A DNA stretch of 64,000 bases from Kordia periserrulae (GCF_003054265.1 NZ_QBKT01000013.1:23843-87842); one strand, 5' to 3'; shown: positions 38,982 through 48,568, counted from the first letter of the stretch. Notes: a model not told the origin generated them from the letters alone. Numbers and translations: made by a program.

Positions 38982-39515
38982 ATGGATAAGGATATGCTTG
39001 AATACCTAAAGTCAGAAATGGATAAGGACATGCAAAAAAAGCGAGCGGCTTTAGAGCAGGAGCTAAGAAACAATCGAGAAAATATCAAGCCTGTTGGCTC
39101 AGCGAAAATGCAAGCAAAAGCTTTAGAAGAACATGAAAAACAAAAACGCATAGAGCTTGAGGCAAAAATGAAGGAATACCAAAAGAGGCTTGAATCCCAA
39201 AGGTTTAAAGATGTAGGGGGAAGTTATGATGCGGCTCGTAGGCAGCTTGAACAAAATCAGAATACTAATGAGGTTAATACAAAGCAAATGGAATTAGATA
39301 GACAAAATAGAGAAGCCGTTGAGCGAGCAGAACAAGCTCAAAATTTAAAGCACGAAAGAGACCAGAAAAAAAGAAAAGAGGAAAATGAGAAAAAGAAATC
39401 TCAAGAACTAAAAAATCAAGAGCAGACCAAAGAGTTCGCCCAAAAAGCAGAGCGAGATAGACTTCGTGCGCAATTTAATAGGGAGAATGATCGCTATAAA
39501 GACAGAGGAAGATAA
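38982..39515 (+). CDS. Highly charged coiled-coil protein next to coupling protein
   Basis: The 177-residue protein is nearly all Lys, Glu, Arg and Gln and starts MDKDMLEYLKSEMDKDMQKK; it is a long predicted coiled coil. The frame is open 52 codons further upstream, but that part overlaps the opposite gene and reads as noise, so the ATG at 38982 is chosen. It converges on the coupling-protein gene with one base between stops. It may be a mobilization accessory protein, by position only. Confidence 0.6.
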   Translation: MDKDMLEYLKSEMDKDMQKKRAALEQELRNNRENIKPVGSAKMQAKALEEHEKQKRIELEAKMKEYQKRLESQRFKDVGGSYDAARRQLEQNQNTNEVNTKQMELDRQNREAVERAEQAQNLKHERDQKKRKEENEKKKSQELKNQEQTKEFAQKAERDRLRAQFNRENDRYKDRGR

Positions 39516-39516
39516 T

Positions 39517-41931
39517 CTAAGATTTGTAATCAGGATCCTTATCGTACATCCCCTGAAAACGTGAGGCAAAAACTTTAGTGTAAACTTTAGCAATTACTTC
39601 ATTGAGATTATCTTTATAATATGGTACTTTTTCCAATAAAAGAGGTGGTTTTCCAGCCCTTAAAATATATTGCCGGTTACTTTCGGCCGATATGTCTAAC
39701 GCGACTTCACTCTCTGTTCTTAATCTAGCGGCATCATTACCTTTTGAGCCTCTAGCATATGATTTTAATCTTCTGTCTCCTAGTTTTTCACTTATAAATT
39801 TAGTAGTCTCTCCATGAGAAACAGCAAAAACCTGTACCGCCCGGCTGTTATTAATAAAGGTATTGGTGTTTCCTTTGTAAATATCTTTTAATGTTCCTAA
39901 ATCTTGAATAAATGGCCACATTACTAAATTATAACTAGCCAGTAATCCAAAAGCTTTTTCGACCTCTTTCATTCTTCCAAGTGAGGTAAACTCATCCATT
40001 ATCATAAGGATTGGGGTTTTAGATTTACCACCAATAGATATCTGTGCTAATACGAGATTAATGAAAAGGCGTATAAATCTGTTATGCGTTTCTAATAATT
40101 CTGGCGGTAAGATGAGATAAATAGTGGTTGGATTTTCTTTTAATTCTTTAAAATCAAATGTAGATTCATTTAAAGCTTTTTGAATAACGGGACTTGAAAG
40201 CCATTCGGTATGTTTGTCTGCATTTGAGAGGATACTTGACATTTCACTTGTAGAGATTCCCCTTAGTACTCTTGCAGCAGTATCGATCGGTAGGCGCCCT
40301 GCCCCTTCATTCATCATCATATCAATCCAAAGCTCCTTTTGATCGTCAGGTGCTAGTGATAATAATTCCCGAATGGTTGATAATTTAGGGTCTTTAAATT
40401 TATCAGAGCTGATAATGTGACCGATGAGCCCTGCAATAATAGTTCTTGCCCCATCATCCCAATGTTTTTCTTTTGGTTCTGGATCGGGTACGACCAGAGC
40501 CTCGGCAATGAGATTAATCTTTTCACGTATATCTGGCGCATTGGGATCAAGAAATGCTAATGGATTAAAGGCATCTGTTTTATCTTTGTTGACAATATTA
40601 AAAGGATCAACTAAATAGACATCCTGTCCCATTTCCTCTCGTCTTCGAGCTGTAACGGCAGCATTTGTTCCTTTTGGATCGATAACCAAAGCAGAGCCCT
40701 CCCAAAGTAGTAGATTAGGTATGATAGCTGTTGTGCCCTTCCCTCCTCTGGTTCCAGCAATAGTTAGCATATGTCTAGGGTCTTCTGAACCAATAATTAA
40801 AAAGGGATTGTATAATGACTTGCCTAAAAAAAGGCTGTATTTCTGATTTTTATAAAGTGAGCTCCATTCTTCGATAAGTCCTGCAAATCTTGCAGATCCT
40901 CCAAGTCCAAAGCGGCTTTGATCAACGACACGAATTATTTTCTCAAAGTTTCTAGAAAATTCATCTTTGGTTGAAAAATACGATAAAAGATAAATAGCCA
41001 AAGCAATAATCAAAGCTAGATATTTTGTCCTGTTAGCTGCTGCAAAAAGTAAAGGAAAGGGGTTGCTTTTAACTTCTTCCCATACTTTTGATTCAACTTC
41101 TTCTAATGCTTTTTTTACATTTTCATTATTTTCAACTTCATATGTTCCATAATAATCAAACAAGACTTTAGTATCAAAGTTTTCTATAAACTCGTTATAA
41201 AGTTCAACTTGTTCATCATAGATTTTTTTTTGATTTTTATAATATTCTGCTGTATGTGCATTATATAAATTTAAGTTATCATCAAAATAGACTTTAACGA
41301 GAGTTTCGTCATCTGCATCATATTCTAGATAATTTATATCTCTACCAGCAAAACTTAAGTTTTCTCCTCTAGATGAAGGAAGCCAATGTTTCACAGGTAT
41401 GTTAATGACTTGATTATATCTTACGTTCCTAGCTTGATATGACAACCATTCATTAGTTTCTTTGGCGATTTCATATACTTTGTTAGCTACTTTTTGCTTA
41501 TCGCGAATTGCGAGTTCTTCAGCATACTTGTATTTGATATTGAAAATAGTTTCATCTTTTTTTTCACTATATGATTTTGGTATTGAATAAATAAAACCAA
41601 ATAATGTAGGGATTAAGAAAATTATAAATAGTAAAAAGAGCTCACCAAAAACCCCTTGTATCCTTCTAAAAGGTTTGGTTACAGAATATCTTCTCGCTGC
41701 CGGTGCAGCAAAGCTAAAGAATGGTCTTGCATATCGTATGACAAGATCAGTAACAAACATCCATACGACAAAGCGTAGTAGGTGGAATAAATTTCTATCT
41801 GATTTTACTTCTAGGTTTAAAGTTCCATCTACCATATTCTCAGTAGGTATAGGTAATATGGTTTCAAAAAAGCCTCTGAAATAATAAACTAAAATTCCGA
41901 TAAGGACGTAGCGCAGGATAGTTTTAAACAT
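39517..41931 (-). CDS. Type IV coupling protein (VirD4/TraG family)
   Basis: The 804-residue ATPase has N-terminal membrane helices (about residues 5-25, 50-70, 90-115 and a further one near 310-330), then the nucleotide-binding domain with Walker A GTRGGKGTT near 394 and Walker B ILMIMDEFTSLG near 640. It also has the family phrase ALVIDPKGTNAAVTARRR. It would hand the relaxase-DNA complex to a secretion channel, which this island does not encode. It is transcribed away from the relaxase gene across a 176-base region with two hairpins. Confidence 0.93.
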   Translation of the reverse strand: MFKTILRYVLIGILVYYFRGFFETILPIPTENMVDGTLNLEVKSDRNLFHLLRFVVWMFVTDLVIRYARPFFSFAAPAARRYSVTKPFRRIQGVFGELFLLFIIFLIPTLFGFIYSIPKSYSEKKDETIFNIKYKYAEELAIRDKQKVANKVYEIAKETNEWLSYQARNVRYNQVINIPVKHWLPSSRGENLSFAGRDINYLEYDADDETLVKVYFDDNLNLYNAHTAEYYKNQKKIYDEQVELYNEFIENFDTKVLFDYYGTYEVENNENVKKALEEVESKVWEEVKSNPFPLLFAAANRTKYLALIIALAIYLLSYFSTKDEFSRNFEKIIRVVDQSRFGLGGSARFAGLIEEWSSLYKNQKYSLFLGKSLYNPFLIIGSEDPRHMLTIAGTRGGKGTTAIIPNLLLWEGSALVIDPKGTNAAVTARRREEMGQDVYLVDPFNIVNKDKTDAFNPLAFLDPNAPDIREKINLIAEALVVPDPEPKEKHWDDGARTIIAGLIGHIISSDKFKDPKLSTIRELLSLAPDDQKELWIDMMMNEGAGRLPIDTAARVLRGISTSEMSSILSNADKHTEWLSSPVIQKALNESTFDFKELKENPTTIYLILPPELLETHNRFIRLFINLVLAQISIGGKSKTPILMIMDEFTSLGRMKEVEKAFGLLASYNLVMWPFIQDLGTLKDIYKGNTNTFINNSRAVQVFAVSHGETTKFISEKLGDRRLKSYARGSKGNDAARLRTESEVALDISAESNRQYILRAGKPPLLLEKVPYYKDNLNEVIAKVYTKVFASRFQGMYDKDPDYKS

Positions 41932-41955
41932 TATTATAGGTTTTAGACTATCAAA

Positions 41956-42052
41956 TATAGTTGTTTATTCTTTCAAAAAAAAGACAACTATAAATTGCAT
42001 TGTTTGAAAAATAATCTTACATTTAAAAAATACGGTCTTAGCCTCATAAGAC
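41956..42052. other. Candidate oriT / divergent promoter region with two hairpins
   Basis: Between the divergent coupling-protein and relaxase genes lie two perfect inverted repeats: TATAGTTGT (41956-41964) with ACAACTATA (41984-41992), and GTCTTA (42035-42040) with TAAGAC (42047-42052) around GCCTCA. Transfer origins of MobF systems usually lie beside the relaxase gene and contain such hairpins; the nick site is not identifiable. Confidence 0.4.
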
Positions 42053-42107
42053 GAGATGTCTATAACCAAATTTAATTAAATAACCTCTTTAGAAAAATAC
42101 GTCATTT

Positions 42108-44960
42108 ATGCTGTCCATTATGCCTAGCTCATCTGCTCATGGAGCCCTGCGTTACTTTCGTGAAAATCTCGCGCAGGCAGACTACTATTGTGAGCATACC
42201 ATTATTGGAAAATGGCATGGAAAAGTAGCGATGGCATTACAACTAAGAGGAGAAATTAATCCTCGTGATTTTGAAGCTTTGTTGTTTAATGTGAACCCGC
42301 ATACAGGCGATAGGCTGACTGCTAGAAATTCTGCCAATCGCAGAGCGATGTATGATTTCACCTTTAACGCGCCAAAATCCGTTTCATTGATTTATGGTAT
42401 TACCAAAGATATAGATGTGCTTGAAGCGCATCAAAATGCCGTTGCAAAGGCAATGGCAGAAGTGGAGCGTCATATTCAAACCCAAATGGGTAGCGGCAAG
42501 GGCAAACACTATGTAACCACTGGAAACGGTATATGGGCGGAGTTTGTGCATGATACTTCTAGGCCGCTTAAACAAAAAACAGACAGCGGCAAAATATATG
42601 TGCCTGATGTGCATTTGCATTCACATTGCGCCATGATTAATGCCACTTACTCTCAAGAACAAGATCGTTATCGAGCTATTGAGCTGGGTAATGTGAAATC
42701 AGCAGGACCTTATTATGAGGCATTATATCATGGGTATTTGGCTGAAAATTTAAAATCGGTAGGTTTTGGTATTGAGCGCATTGGTAAGCGTTGGGAAATT
42801 GCTGGAATCTCACGTGAATTGATTGAAAAATTTTCTGGTCGCACTCTGCAAATTGAAAAAGTGGCTAAAGAGCGTGGTATAAAATCAGCACAAGCGAAGG
42901 CACGCCTTGGGCGATTAACTCGTAATGATAAAAATAGCAGCGTGGCAGATGCCAGCTTGCAAAATATTTGGAAGGCTCGTCTGAGCCTGAGTGAATATCA
43001 TGCAATTTTACATGCAAAAACAAATTCTAAGGATGGTGGAGATGCTAATTCAAGCGGCGGCACTGCTCGTGAATTAACTGCTCAAAAAGCGCTTGATATG
43101 TCTTTGGCGCATTTTTTAGAACGCAATTCCAGTATTTCCGAAAAAAGACTTTTGGCGTATGCCATTGATCTTGCTTCTGGGCTTGTTGCGCCTGAGAAAA
43201 TTATGGAAGCTTTTGCGCTAAGGAATGATCTTATCAAAGCAGAATACCGAACGGTATCATATGTGACCACCAGAGAAATGCTCCGCGCAGAAGAGCAATT
43301 AATTGAAAAAGCTGTTGCCGGCAAGGCAACTAGGCCAGCATTAAATCCTGAATATCAAATACAAAATGAGCTTTTAAATCTGGGGCAAAAAACTGCTATT
43401 TGTCATGTGTTAGGCTCCGAAGATCAGATAATGATCGTCTCTGGTGATGCAGGTGTTGGAAAATCAACCCTTATGAGTGAAGTAAAACGAGGCGTAGAGC
43501 AAAGCGGCAAAAAATTATTTGCTTTTGCCCCCTCCTCCGAAGCTTCTCGTGGTGTTTTGTGCCAAAAAGGATTTGAAGGTGCACAGACAATAGCAAAGCT
43601 ATTGCAAAGCCCAAAATTACAAGAGCAGCTTAAAGATAATGTGTTTTTAGTAGATGAGGCTGGACTTGTTGGCGTGCCAACAATGAACAAGCTTTTTGAT
43701 ATTGCAAAAGATCAAAATGCACGGCTAATTCTCAGTGGCGATTACAAGCAGCATTCTTCGGTTGAAGCAGGCGATGCGCTTAAAATTCTAGAAACACAGT
43801 CAAAGTTACCCGTAGCACGGGTAAAAGAGATTGTACGTCAAAGACGTGCAGAAAAACACAAAGAAATCATTGCACAACTAGCCAAAGGAATTGGATTTAA
43901 AAATAAGCCTGACAAAAGACAAAAGGAAGTTGTCAAAGCGTATGACCAGCTTGATAAGAATGGAAATATCATTGAAGTGAGCGAGCGAGAAAAGCGCCAA
44001 GAGCTCATAGCACAACAATACGCAAATGCGTTAAATGAAGTCTCTCATGATGTGCTTGTGATTGCTCCCACGCATTATGAAGGGAAAGAAATTACCCAGA
44101 GCATTCGAGCTACTTTGAAAGAACAGGGAAGAATAGGTGAGGAAGATCGAACCTATACCAGACTGCAAAATAAACAGTTCACCAATGCGGAAAAGCAGCT
44201 ATATCAAAACTATGCTAAAAATGATGTGGTTGAATTTCATCAAAACATACCAGGATTTAAAGCGGGATTGAGATATGTTGTGCAGCAAATAGATGAAAAA
44301 GGGCATGTGCTAGTACAATCTGATCTAGATAAAAAGCCAAGCCCCCTGCCCCCAGATCGAGAAAACACGTTCAGTGTTTACGAGCCAGAACCAATCCATA
44401 TCGCTGAAAATGATAAAATACGCATTACAAAAAACACCAAAAGTATCACAGGGCATGAACTTTTTAACGGTCAGACCTACCATATAAGAGGCTTTGATCC
44501 GGAGGGAAACATCAAGCTCTCCAATAATCAAGTGCTTGCCAAAGATGCTATGCACTATACACATGGCTTTGTCAGTACGTCACATCAAAGTCAAGGGCAA
44601 GATGCAAAAACGGTGCTCATTGCACAAAGCTCAGATTCATTAGCAGCTAGCAATGATAAACAGCTGTATGTGAGTGTTTCTAGAGCACGTGAGCAATGTA
44701 AAATCTTCACAGATGATAAATTGGCTTTACGTCAAGCCATAGCCCGGTCGGGAGATCGGATGACGGCCAAAGAAGTGGCTGATTTATCAAAACAAGCACC
44801 CCAAAGAGATCAAGAAATCCAAAAACAGGCGTATTTAAGGCGCGTGCGTGATTTTTACGATTCAAGAGTAAAACCATCTTTAGAACATTTAAAATCCAAT
44901 TATGAACAGCGACGAACTGAGAAAGAAATGGGGCGTAGAGGCTTCGGGCTCGAACGATAA
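42108..44960 (+). CDS. MobF relaxase-helicase (TrwC/TraA type)
   Basis: The 950-residue protein has an N-terminal relaxase domain with MLSIMPSSSAHGALRYF, the candidate catalytic tyrosines Y26 and Y27 (ADYYCEH), and the metal-binding three-His motif HLHSHCAMIN near 167. The second half is a RecD-like helicase with Walker A SGDAGVGKST near 445, DEAGLVG, and the closing VSTSHQSQGQDAKTV and YVSVSRAREQCKIF. It nicks at oriT and unwinds the transferred strand. MobF is usual on proteobacterial plasmids and uncommon in Bacteroidota, supporting an outside origin for this region. Confidence 0.95.
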   Translation: MLSIMPSSSAHGALRYFRENLAQADYYCEHTIIGKWHGKVAMALQLRGEINPRDFEALLFNVNPHTGDRLTARNSANRRAMYDFTFNAPKSVSLIYGITKDIDVLEAHQNAVAKAMAEVERHIQTQMGSGKGKHYVTTGNGIWAEFVHDTSRPLKQKTDSGKIYVPDVHLHSHCAMINATYSQEQDRYRAIELGNVKSAGPYYEALYHGYLAENLKSVGFGIERIGKRWEIAGISRELIEKFSGRTLQIEKVAKERGIKSAQAKARLGRLTRNDKNSSVADASLQNIWKARLSLSEYHAILHAKTNSKDGGDANSSGGTARELTAQKALDMSLAHFLERNSSISEKRLLAYAIDLASGLVAPEKIMEAFALRNDLIKAEYRTVSYVTTREMLRAEEQLIEKAVAGKATRPALNPEYQIQNELLNLGQKTAICHVLGSEDQIMIVSGDAGVGKSTLMSEVKRGVEQSGKKLFAFAPSSEASRGVLCQKGFEGAQTIAKLLQSPKLQEQLKDNVFLVDEAGLVGVPTMNKLFDIAKDQNARLILSGDYKQHSSVEAGDALKILETQSKLPVARVKEIVRQRRAEKHKEIIAQLAKGIGFKNKPDKRQKEVVKAYDQLDKNGNIIEVSEREKRQELIAQQYANALNEVSHDVLVIAPTHYEGKEITQSIRATLKEQGRIGEEDRTYTRLQNKQFTNAEKQLYQNYAKNDVVEFHQNIPGFKAGLRYVVQQIDEKGHVLVQSDLDKKPSPLPPDRENTFSVYEPEPIHIAENDKIRITKNTKSITGHELFNGQTYHIRGFDPEGNIKLSNNQVLAKDAMHYTHGFVSTSHQSQGQDAKTVLIAQSSDSLAASNDKQLYVSVSRAREQCKIFTDDKLALRQAIARSGDRMTAKEVADLSKQAPQRDQEIQKQAYLRRVRDFYDSRVKPSLEHLKSNYEQRRTEKEMGRRGFGLER

Positions 44961-45312
44961 AAATAATAATCCCCCTGCTAATGAAAACAGATCCTCAGTT
45001 ACAGAGAGCAAGTATTTTAAAGTTGATCTAACGTCTGCTTTTATACCGAGTTTGAAACTGATTAAAAAAGATGGACATGTACTATTTTTGCCGTATTCAT
45101 TGCAACCAGTTATTGAATATATTCCCAGTAAAGGCATTTACATTAAAACCATGCAGCAAACCATTTTTATAACAGGGAGAAACTTACCCCTGCTTTTAGA
45201 TTACTTAGGGATGCAAAAAGTCACATGGATCAAAGAAAGTGCCAACGATGCGTATGGCGATGATCAAGATATTTTTATCAAAGCCATAGAAATTGAAACT
45301 GAAGCCGTATAA
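44902..45312 (+). CDS. Hypothetical protein overlapping relaxase end
   Basis: This 136-residue protein starts MNSDELRKKWGVEASGSNDK, then has a polar linker and a compact beta-rich domain (HVLFLPYSLQPVIEYIPSKGIYIKTMQQTIF). It starts 59 bases inside the relaxase gene in another frame, so it is probably translationally coupled. The family is not recognised; its place suggests a transfer accessory role. Confidence 0.6.
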   Translation: MNSDELRKKWGVEASGSNDKNNNPPANENRSSVTESKYFKVDLTSAFIPSLKLIKKDGHVLFLPYSLQPVIEYIPSKGIYIKTMQQTIFITGRNLPLLLDYLGMQKVTWIKESANDAYGDDQDIFIKAIEIETEAV

Positions 45313-45387
45313 TTTGGCGACATTCTTGACATTTATTGCGACATGTGTTATATTTGAAGTATAGTTTTTTAATTTAAAAGGATAACA

Positions 45388-45654
45388 ATGTCAGATCGTA
45401 TAAATGCTCGATTGCCAAAACCTTTAGCTGATCACGTTAGCAGAATGGTTGGGCAGGATTCTATATTTGAAACGCCAAGTGAATATATACGCTCATTGAT
45501 CCGTAAAGATATGGAGAGTGAGTTTTCACAGGTTTATACTGCGGTTATAGATGGTTTTACCGATATAAAAGAAGGTCGCTATATGGAATCGACAGGGGAT
45601 TGGAAGAAGGATAAAGAATTGTTTCTAAAAAAGCAGTCTGAAAACTGGCAATAA
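45388..45654 (+). CDS. ParD-like antitoxin (second pair)
   Basis: The 88-residue ribbon-helix-helix protein contains INARLPKPLADHVSRMV and ETPSEYIRSLIRKDME, with an acidic, Trp-containing C-terminus. AAAGGAT lies just before the ATG. It is six bases from the toxin gene and shares little sequence with the pair at 36654, so it was probably acquired separately. Confidence 0.87.
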   Translation: MSDRINARLPKPLADHVSRMVGQDSIFETPSEYIRSLIRKDMESEFSQVYTAVIDGFTDIKEGRYMESTGDWKKDKELFLKKQSENWQ

Positions 45655-45660
45655 ACCTAA

Positions 45661-46005
45661 ATGTCAAAATTTTATCTTACCCGTAGAACTTTAGCAGATT
45701 TGTCTGAGATTGAAGCCTTCTCCATGGAAAAATGGGGGTTGGCTCAAACTGAAATCTACATGAAAAATCTTTATGAGAGTTTTAAGTATATTTCAGAAAA
45801 TCCAAATATAGGAGTGCTAAGACAAGCACGGTCTTTCCCTTTTTTAATGGCACCGGCTGGACGCCATTTTGTTATTTATAAAACGATTGATAATGGGGTC
45901 ATAATTGCTACCATCCTGCATGGTAGAAGAAATATTGAAAATATCATACATAGTATGTCCTATATGCTGATTAAAGAAATAGAAGACTTAGAAAAAAAGC
46001 ATTAA
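45661..46005 (+). CDS. ParE-like toxin (second pair)
   Basis: The 114-residue toxin shows the family order FYLTRRTLADLSEIEAFSMEKWG, NPNIGVLRQA, GRHFVIYKTIDNGVIIATILHGRRN. The ending GRRN after ILH is typical of the family. It presumably acts on gyrase or the ribosome and is neutralised by the protein encoded just upstream. Confidence 0.88.
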   Translation: MSKFYLTRRTLADLSEIEAFSMEKWGLAQTEIYMKNLYESFKYISENPNIGVLRQARSFPFLMAPAGRHFVIYKTIDNGVIIATILHGRRNIENIIHSMSYMLIKEIEDLEKKH

Positions 46006-46035
46006 CACTCGCGAAATCTGTAAAATATATCAGGC

Positions 46036-46058
46036 TTGCTGTTGAAAATAAAAAATAA
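46036..46058 (+). repeat. Direct repeat, left copy (pairs with 49386-49408)
   Basis: TTGCTGTTGAAAATAAAA followed by AATAA matches the right copy at 22 of 23 positions. The two copies enclose the methylase-to-Rep segment. Confidence 0.45.
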
Positions 46059-46065
46059 TTTTGGG

Positions 46066-46773
46066 TCAAAAGAAAGTCAATTGCTGTCCCATTTCAGGTT
46101 CATCTGACTTTGGGGATAATGGATTTGACCATATTTTAGAATCTTCTTTTTCAATAGGAATAATCCCTATTCCATTTGTGTTGATATGCCACCCGCCGTA
46201 CCACTGCATAGATAAGGTGTTCATCCAAGCGACTTCACCTCTAAGTCCATTGAGAAAGAAGTTCATGGTGGACATCTTAGCACACGTGTTTGATACATCT
46301 GCGCCATAGAAGTCATTCTTGGGGTTGTCTTTAGCAAAACGAAGTAACATGCGTGCGGAGCCGCAAGCTGGGTCAAGAATGCTTTTATGAGTTACAGTTT
46401 GTTTCTCTACGCTTAATTTAGCTAAAAGTTCACAAATAGGTGTAGGGGTAAAAAATTGTCCATTCTCGCCACGGGTGATATGCTCGGTAAAATATTCACC
46501 CAAAATATCAGAATATGGATGTTTATACACTTGCAATTGTAGCTCACCAAGTATTTTAGGGAAAATAGAAATTTCGTTTTTGTCATATTTTTTTAGTGTC
46601 TGTAAATAGAGTTTTTCGTTTGCAGTATCTACCTCTTGCAGTCGGGTTTGAATGTTGGTTCTGTGATAGCTACAAATTCCTAAGGTTAAAAAGTCATTAA
46701 ATACAGTTGAGAGATTGTGTTTTCTTCCAAGTGAAGCCAGTAGCTTAGACATTTCATTAAAGTGATTGGTCAT
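46066..46773 (-). CDS. HsdM-like N6-adenine methylase, short or truncated
   Basis: The 235-residue protein has the methylase opening GENGQFFTPTPICELLAKL, motif I DPACGSARMLLRFAKDNP and the following segment FYGADVSNTCAKMSTMNFFLNGL. The catalytic motif IV (D/N)PPY/F is not found: the protein ends soon after IPIEKEDSKIWSNPLSPK. Such short HsdM-like proteins are common on plasmids and may be non-catalytic. AGAAGG precedes the ATG. Confidence 0.75.
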   Translation of the reverse strand: MTNHFNEMSKLLASLGRKHNLSTVFNDFLTLGICSYHRTNIQTRLQEVDTANEKLYLQTLKKYDKNEISIFPKILGELQLQVYKHPYSDILGEYFTEHITRGENGQFFTPTPICELLAKLSVEKQTVTHKSILDPACGSARMLLRFAKDNPKNDFYGADVSNTCAKMSTMNFFLNGLRGEVAWMNTLSMQWYGGWHINTNGIGIIPIEKEDSKIWSNPLSPKSDEPEMGQQLTFF

Positions 46774-47008
46774 TTTTTTTACCTTCTTTGTAATGGGGTT
46801 GCGCCTGCAACCCTTGGTGTTTCGCCGAGAAATGGGGTAGCAAAGTCAAATTGAGGGGGATCACCCGATCTGCACAAGCGAAGTGCGGAAGATTGGGGAT
46901 ACGGTTTGACTGCGCGAGGGCGAAGCCCTTAGCCCTTTAATTTCTTTTGCAAAAAGGAAAAAGGAGCTGGGGGAGCTCCTTTTAAGGTTTTAAGATTTTG
47001 TACTTTAT

Positions 47009-47200
47009 TTATGAAGTTTTAATGGCACGAAGTACCAACTTACCATTAAAATTAAATGGAAGGCTATCCATCTGGATATTAGCCCCCTGCCCGTCTTGAT
47101 TATTCCAAGCAGCACCGACTTTAATCCAACGCGCCTCTGATTGTTCAGGTACATAATATACGTTGAAATCTGGGGTCTTTTTTTGTGTTTGTTCTGTCAT
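47009..47200 (-). CDS. Small conserved-type plasmid protein (63 aa)
   Basis: MTEQTQKKTPDFNVYYVPEQ opens the protein, followed by WIKVGAAWNNQDGQGANIQMD and a strand-rich end (GKLVLRAIKTS). The start is set at the ATG at 47200 because GGAG lies six bases upstream; the frame extends 25 codons further but reads as noise. It resembles small proteins of unknown function on proteobacterial conjugative elements. One copy of the GC-rich 9-mer lies inside (DGQGA). Confidence 0.65.
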   Translation of the reverse strand: MTEQTQKKTPDFNVYYVPEQSEARWIKVGAAWNNQDGQGANIQMDSLPFNFNGKLVLRAIKTS

Positions 47201-47491
47201 TGTTATCTCCTTTTTTAATTGTGAAATGACAAAGTGCACATGAAATTGTGTGGATGGAGAAGTCATAGCAGGCATTAGAATTTTTTATTTTAATCAAAAA
47301 TTCAATGCAGTAATCCCGAAGGGACTGCGTTATTGACTTATGTATCCATACAATTTTTAATTCGCACACATTTCATGGTGTTAAAAAAGAAGCAATGTGA
47401 AAGCGCAAGCAAAAAAAGACAAATGGAGTACCACTGTATTATTTGCTATAAGGGATATGATGTGCTTAAAAGGCCCCCTGCTCCCAAACGA

Positions 47492-48049
47492 TTAGGCAAA
47501 TATATTTTGATACCATTTTTTATTGCGCTCTTGTGCTAGTTTTTCTCGAAGCAGTTTATTTCGTTTTAAAATCTTAGCCTCACGTTGTTTGCGCTCTTTT
47601 TCCGTTTTTTCTTGATTGGCGATTCTAGCCTCTAAAGCCCGCAAACCTTTTTCCAAGCCCCCTGCTCCGGTTGTCTTATCTTCAAGCAGTAACGTAGCTC
47701 TGTTATGGCCGTCTTGAGACTTTTCAAGTGAGGATCGTAGGTGCTCATTTTCACTCTCATATTGCTCGATGATTTTTTTTAAATATTCAATCTCTACTTC
47801 TTTCTCAGCAAGTGAGGCGTTAGAAAAAGTCTGAGCGGAGCTTTTTTGAACGTTTTGTAACGTCTCATTTATTGACTGAGAAGTTTCTTTTTTTTCATAA
47901 ATTCTATCAAGTTCAGCCACATTGATTTTACGCTTTTTACGGTCGTCCAATTTGTAAGATAGCTTGCCTGCCTTCATATCAGCATAGAGTGTAGGTTTGC
48001 TAACATTAAATTGTTTGAGCGCTTCTGTAGGTGATAAGAACATATACAA
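47492..48049 (-). CDS. Helix-turn-helix plasmid protein with coiled coil
   Basis: The 185-residue protein has an N-terminal MerR/excisionase-like HTH (LSPTEALKQFNVSKPTLYADMK, then KLDDRKKRKINVAELDRIY) and a long coiled coil (about 85-175: EIEYLKKIIEQYESENEHL, KERKQREAKILKRNKLLREK). This resembles small plasmid partition or replication accessory proteins. An SD-like AGGAG is upstream, and CGTTA-type repeats begin right after its start, so it may bind them. Confidence 0.7.
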   Translation of the reverse strand: MYMFLSPTEALKQFNVSKPTLYADMKAGKLSYKLDDRKKRKINVAELDRIYEKKETSQSINETLQNVQKSSAQTFSNASLAEKEVEIEYLKKIIEQYESENEHLRSSLEKSQDGHNRATLLLEDKTTGAGGLEKGLRALEARIANQEKTEKERKQREAKILKRNKLLREKLAQERNKKWYQNIFA

Positions 48050-48060
48050 GCTCCTGTAAT

Positions 48061-48545
48061 AAACGTTAAATAGTTAACGATATAATACAAAACCAAACAC
48101 TTTTTGTACAGGATAATACGACAATATACACTTTCGTTTTTTAACGTTAAAAACCGTTTTTCAAGACAAAACCAAACGTATCAAAGCGTTAAAAAGCGTA
48201 TGGCATGCCTACGTTAGGCAAAAAATGCTTCTTTGTTTTCAATATGTTAGCAGAATTTTCCTAACGTATGGTTTACGTTAAGTTGAGTTAAGACCTAACT
48301 TTTGCTAACGTTAGGCAGTTCCGATTCCCTGTCTAGGAATCATTTTCTTTCAAAACCACACCCTCAAAGGAGAAGCTATAAGGGCTTTTAATAAACGGAA
48401 AAGAAAAAACCGCCGCAAAAGCGACGGTTTTAAAATTCAGAGTGATACACATCTAAACTAGCAATTTGATGGTATCTAATAGGCGAATCGAGTGCAAGTC
48501 ATTTATGACTTTGCAATGCTTTTCTGTGCCCTTTTCCACAGTTTT
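48061..48545. other. Candidate plasmid replication origin: CGTTA repeats and DnaA-like box
   Basis: This 485-base stretch has no gene. It holds at least eight CGTTA/TAACG words, including TTAACGTTAA (48141-48150), CTAACGTA (48261), TACGTTAAG (48274) and the palindrome CTAACGTTAG (48305-48314). Two copies of AAAACCAAAC (near 48089 and 48169), AAGTCA/TGACTT hairpin arms near 48500 and TTTTCCACA (48532-48540, one change from a DnaA box) are also present. It lies directly upstream of a Rep-like gene. Confidence 0.45.
48406..48432. terminator. Hairpin in origin-like region
   Basis: AAAACCGCCGC pairs with GCGACGGTTTT around AAAA (one mismatch). Flanking A and T runs make it terminator-like in both directions, but no gene ends here. 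Confidence 0.45.
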
Positions 48546-48568
48546 TAACCCCTTTGCTTAAAAACAAA

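Noticed and set aside
39517..44960. Complete conjugation system
   Set aside because: Only coupling protein and relaxase are present; no VirB4, VirB6, VirB8-10 or Bacteroidota Tra channel genes are seen in the island.
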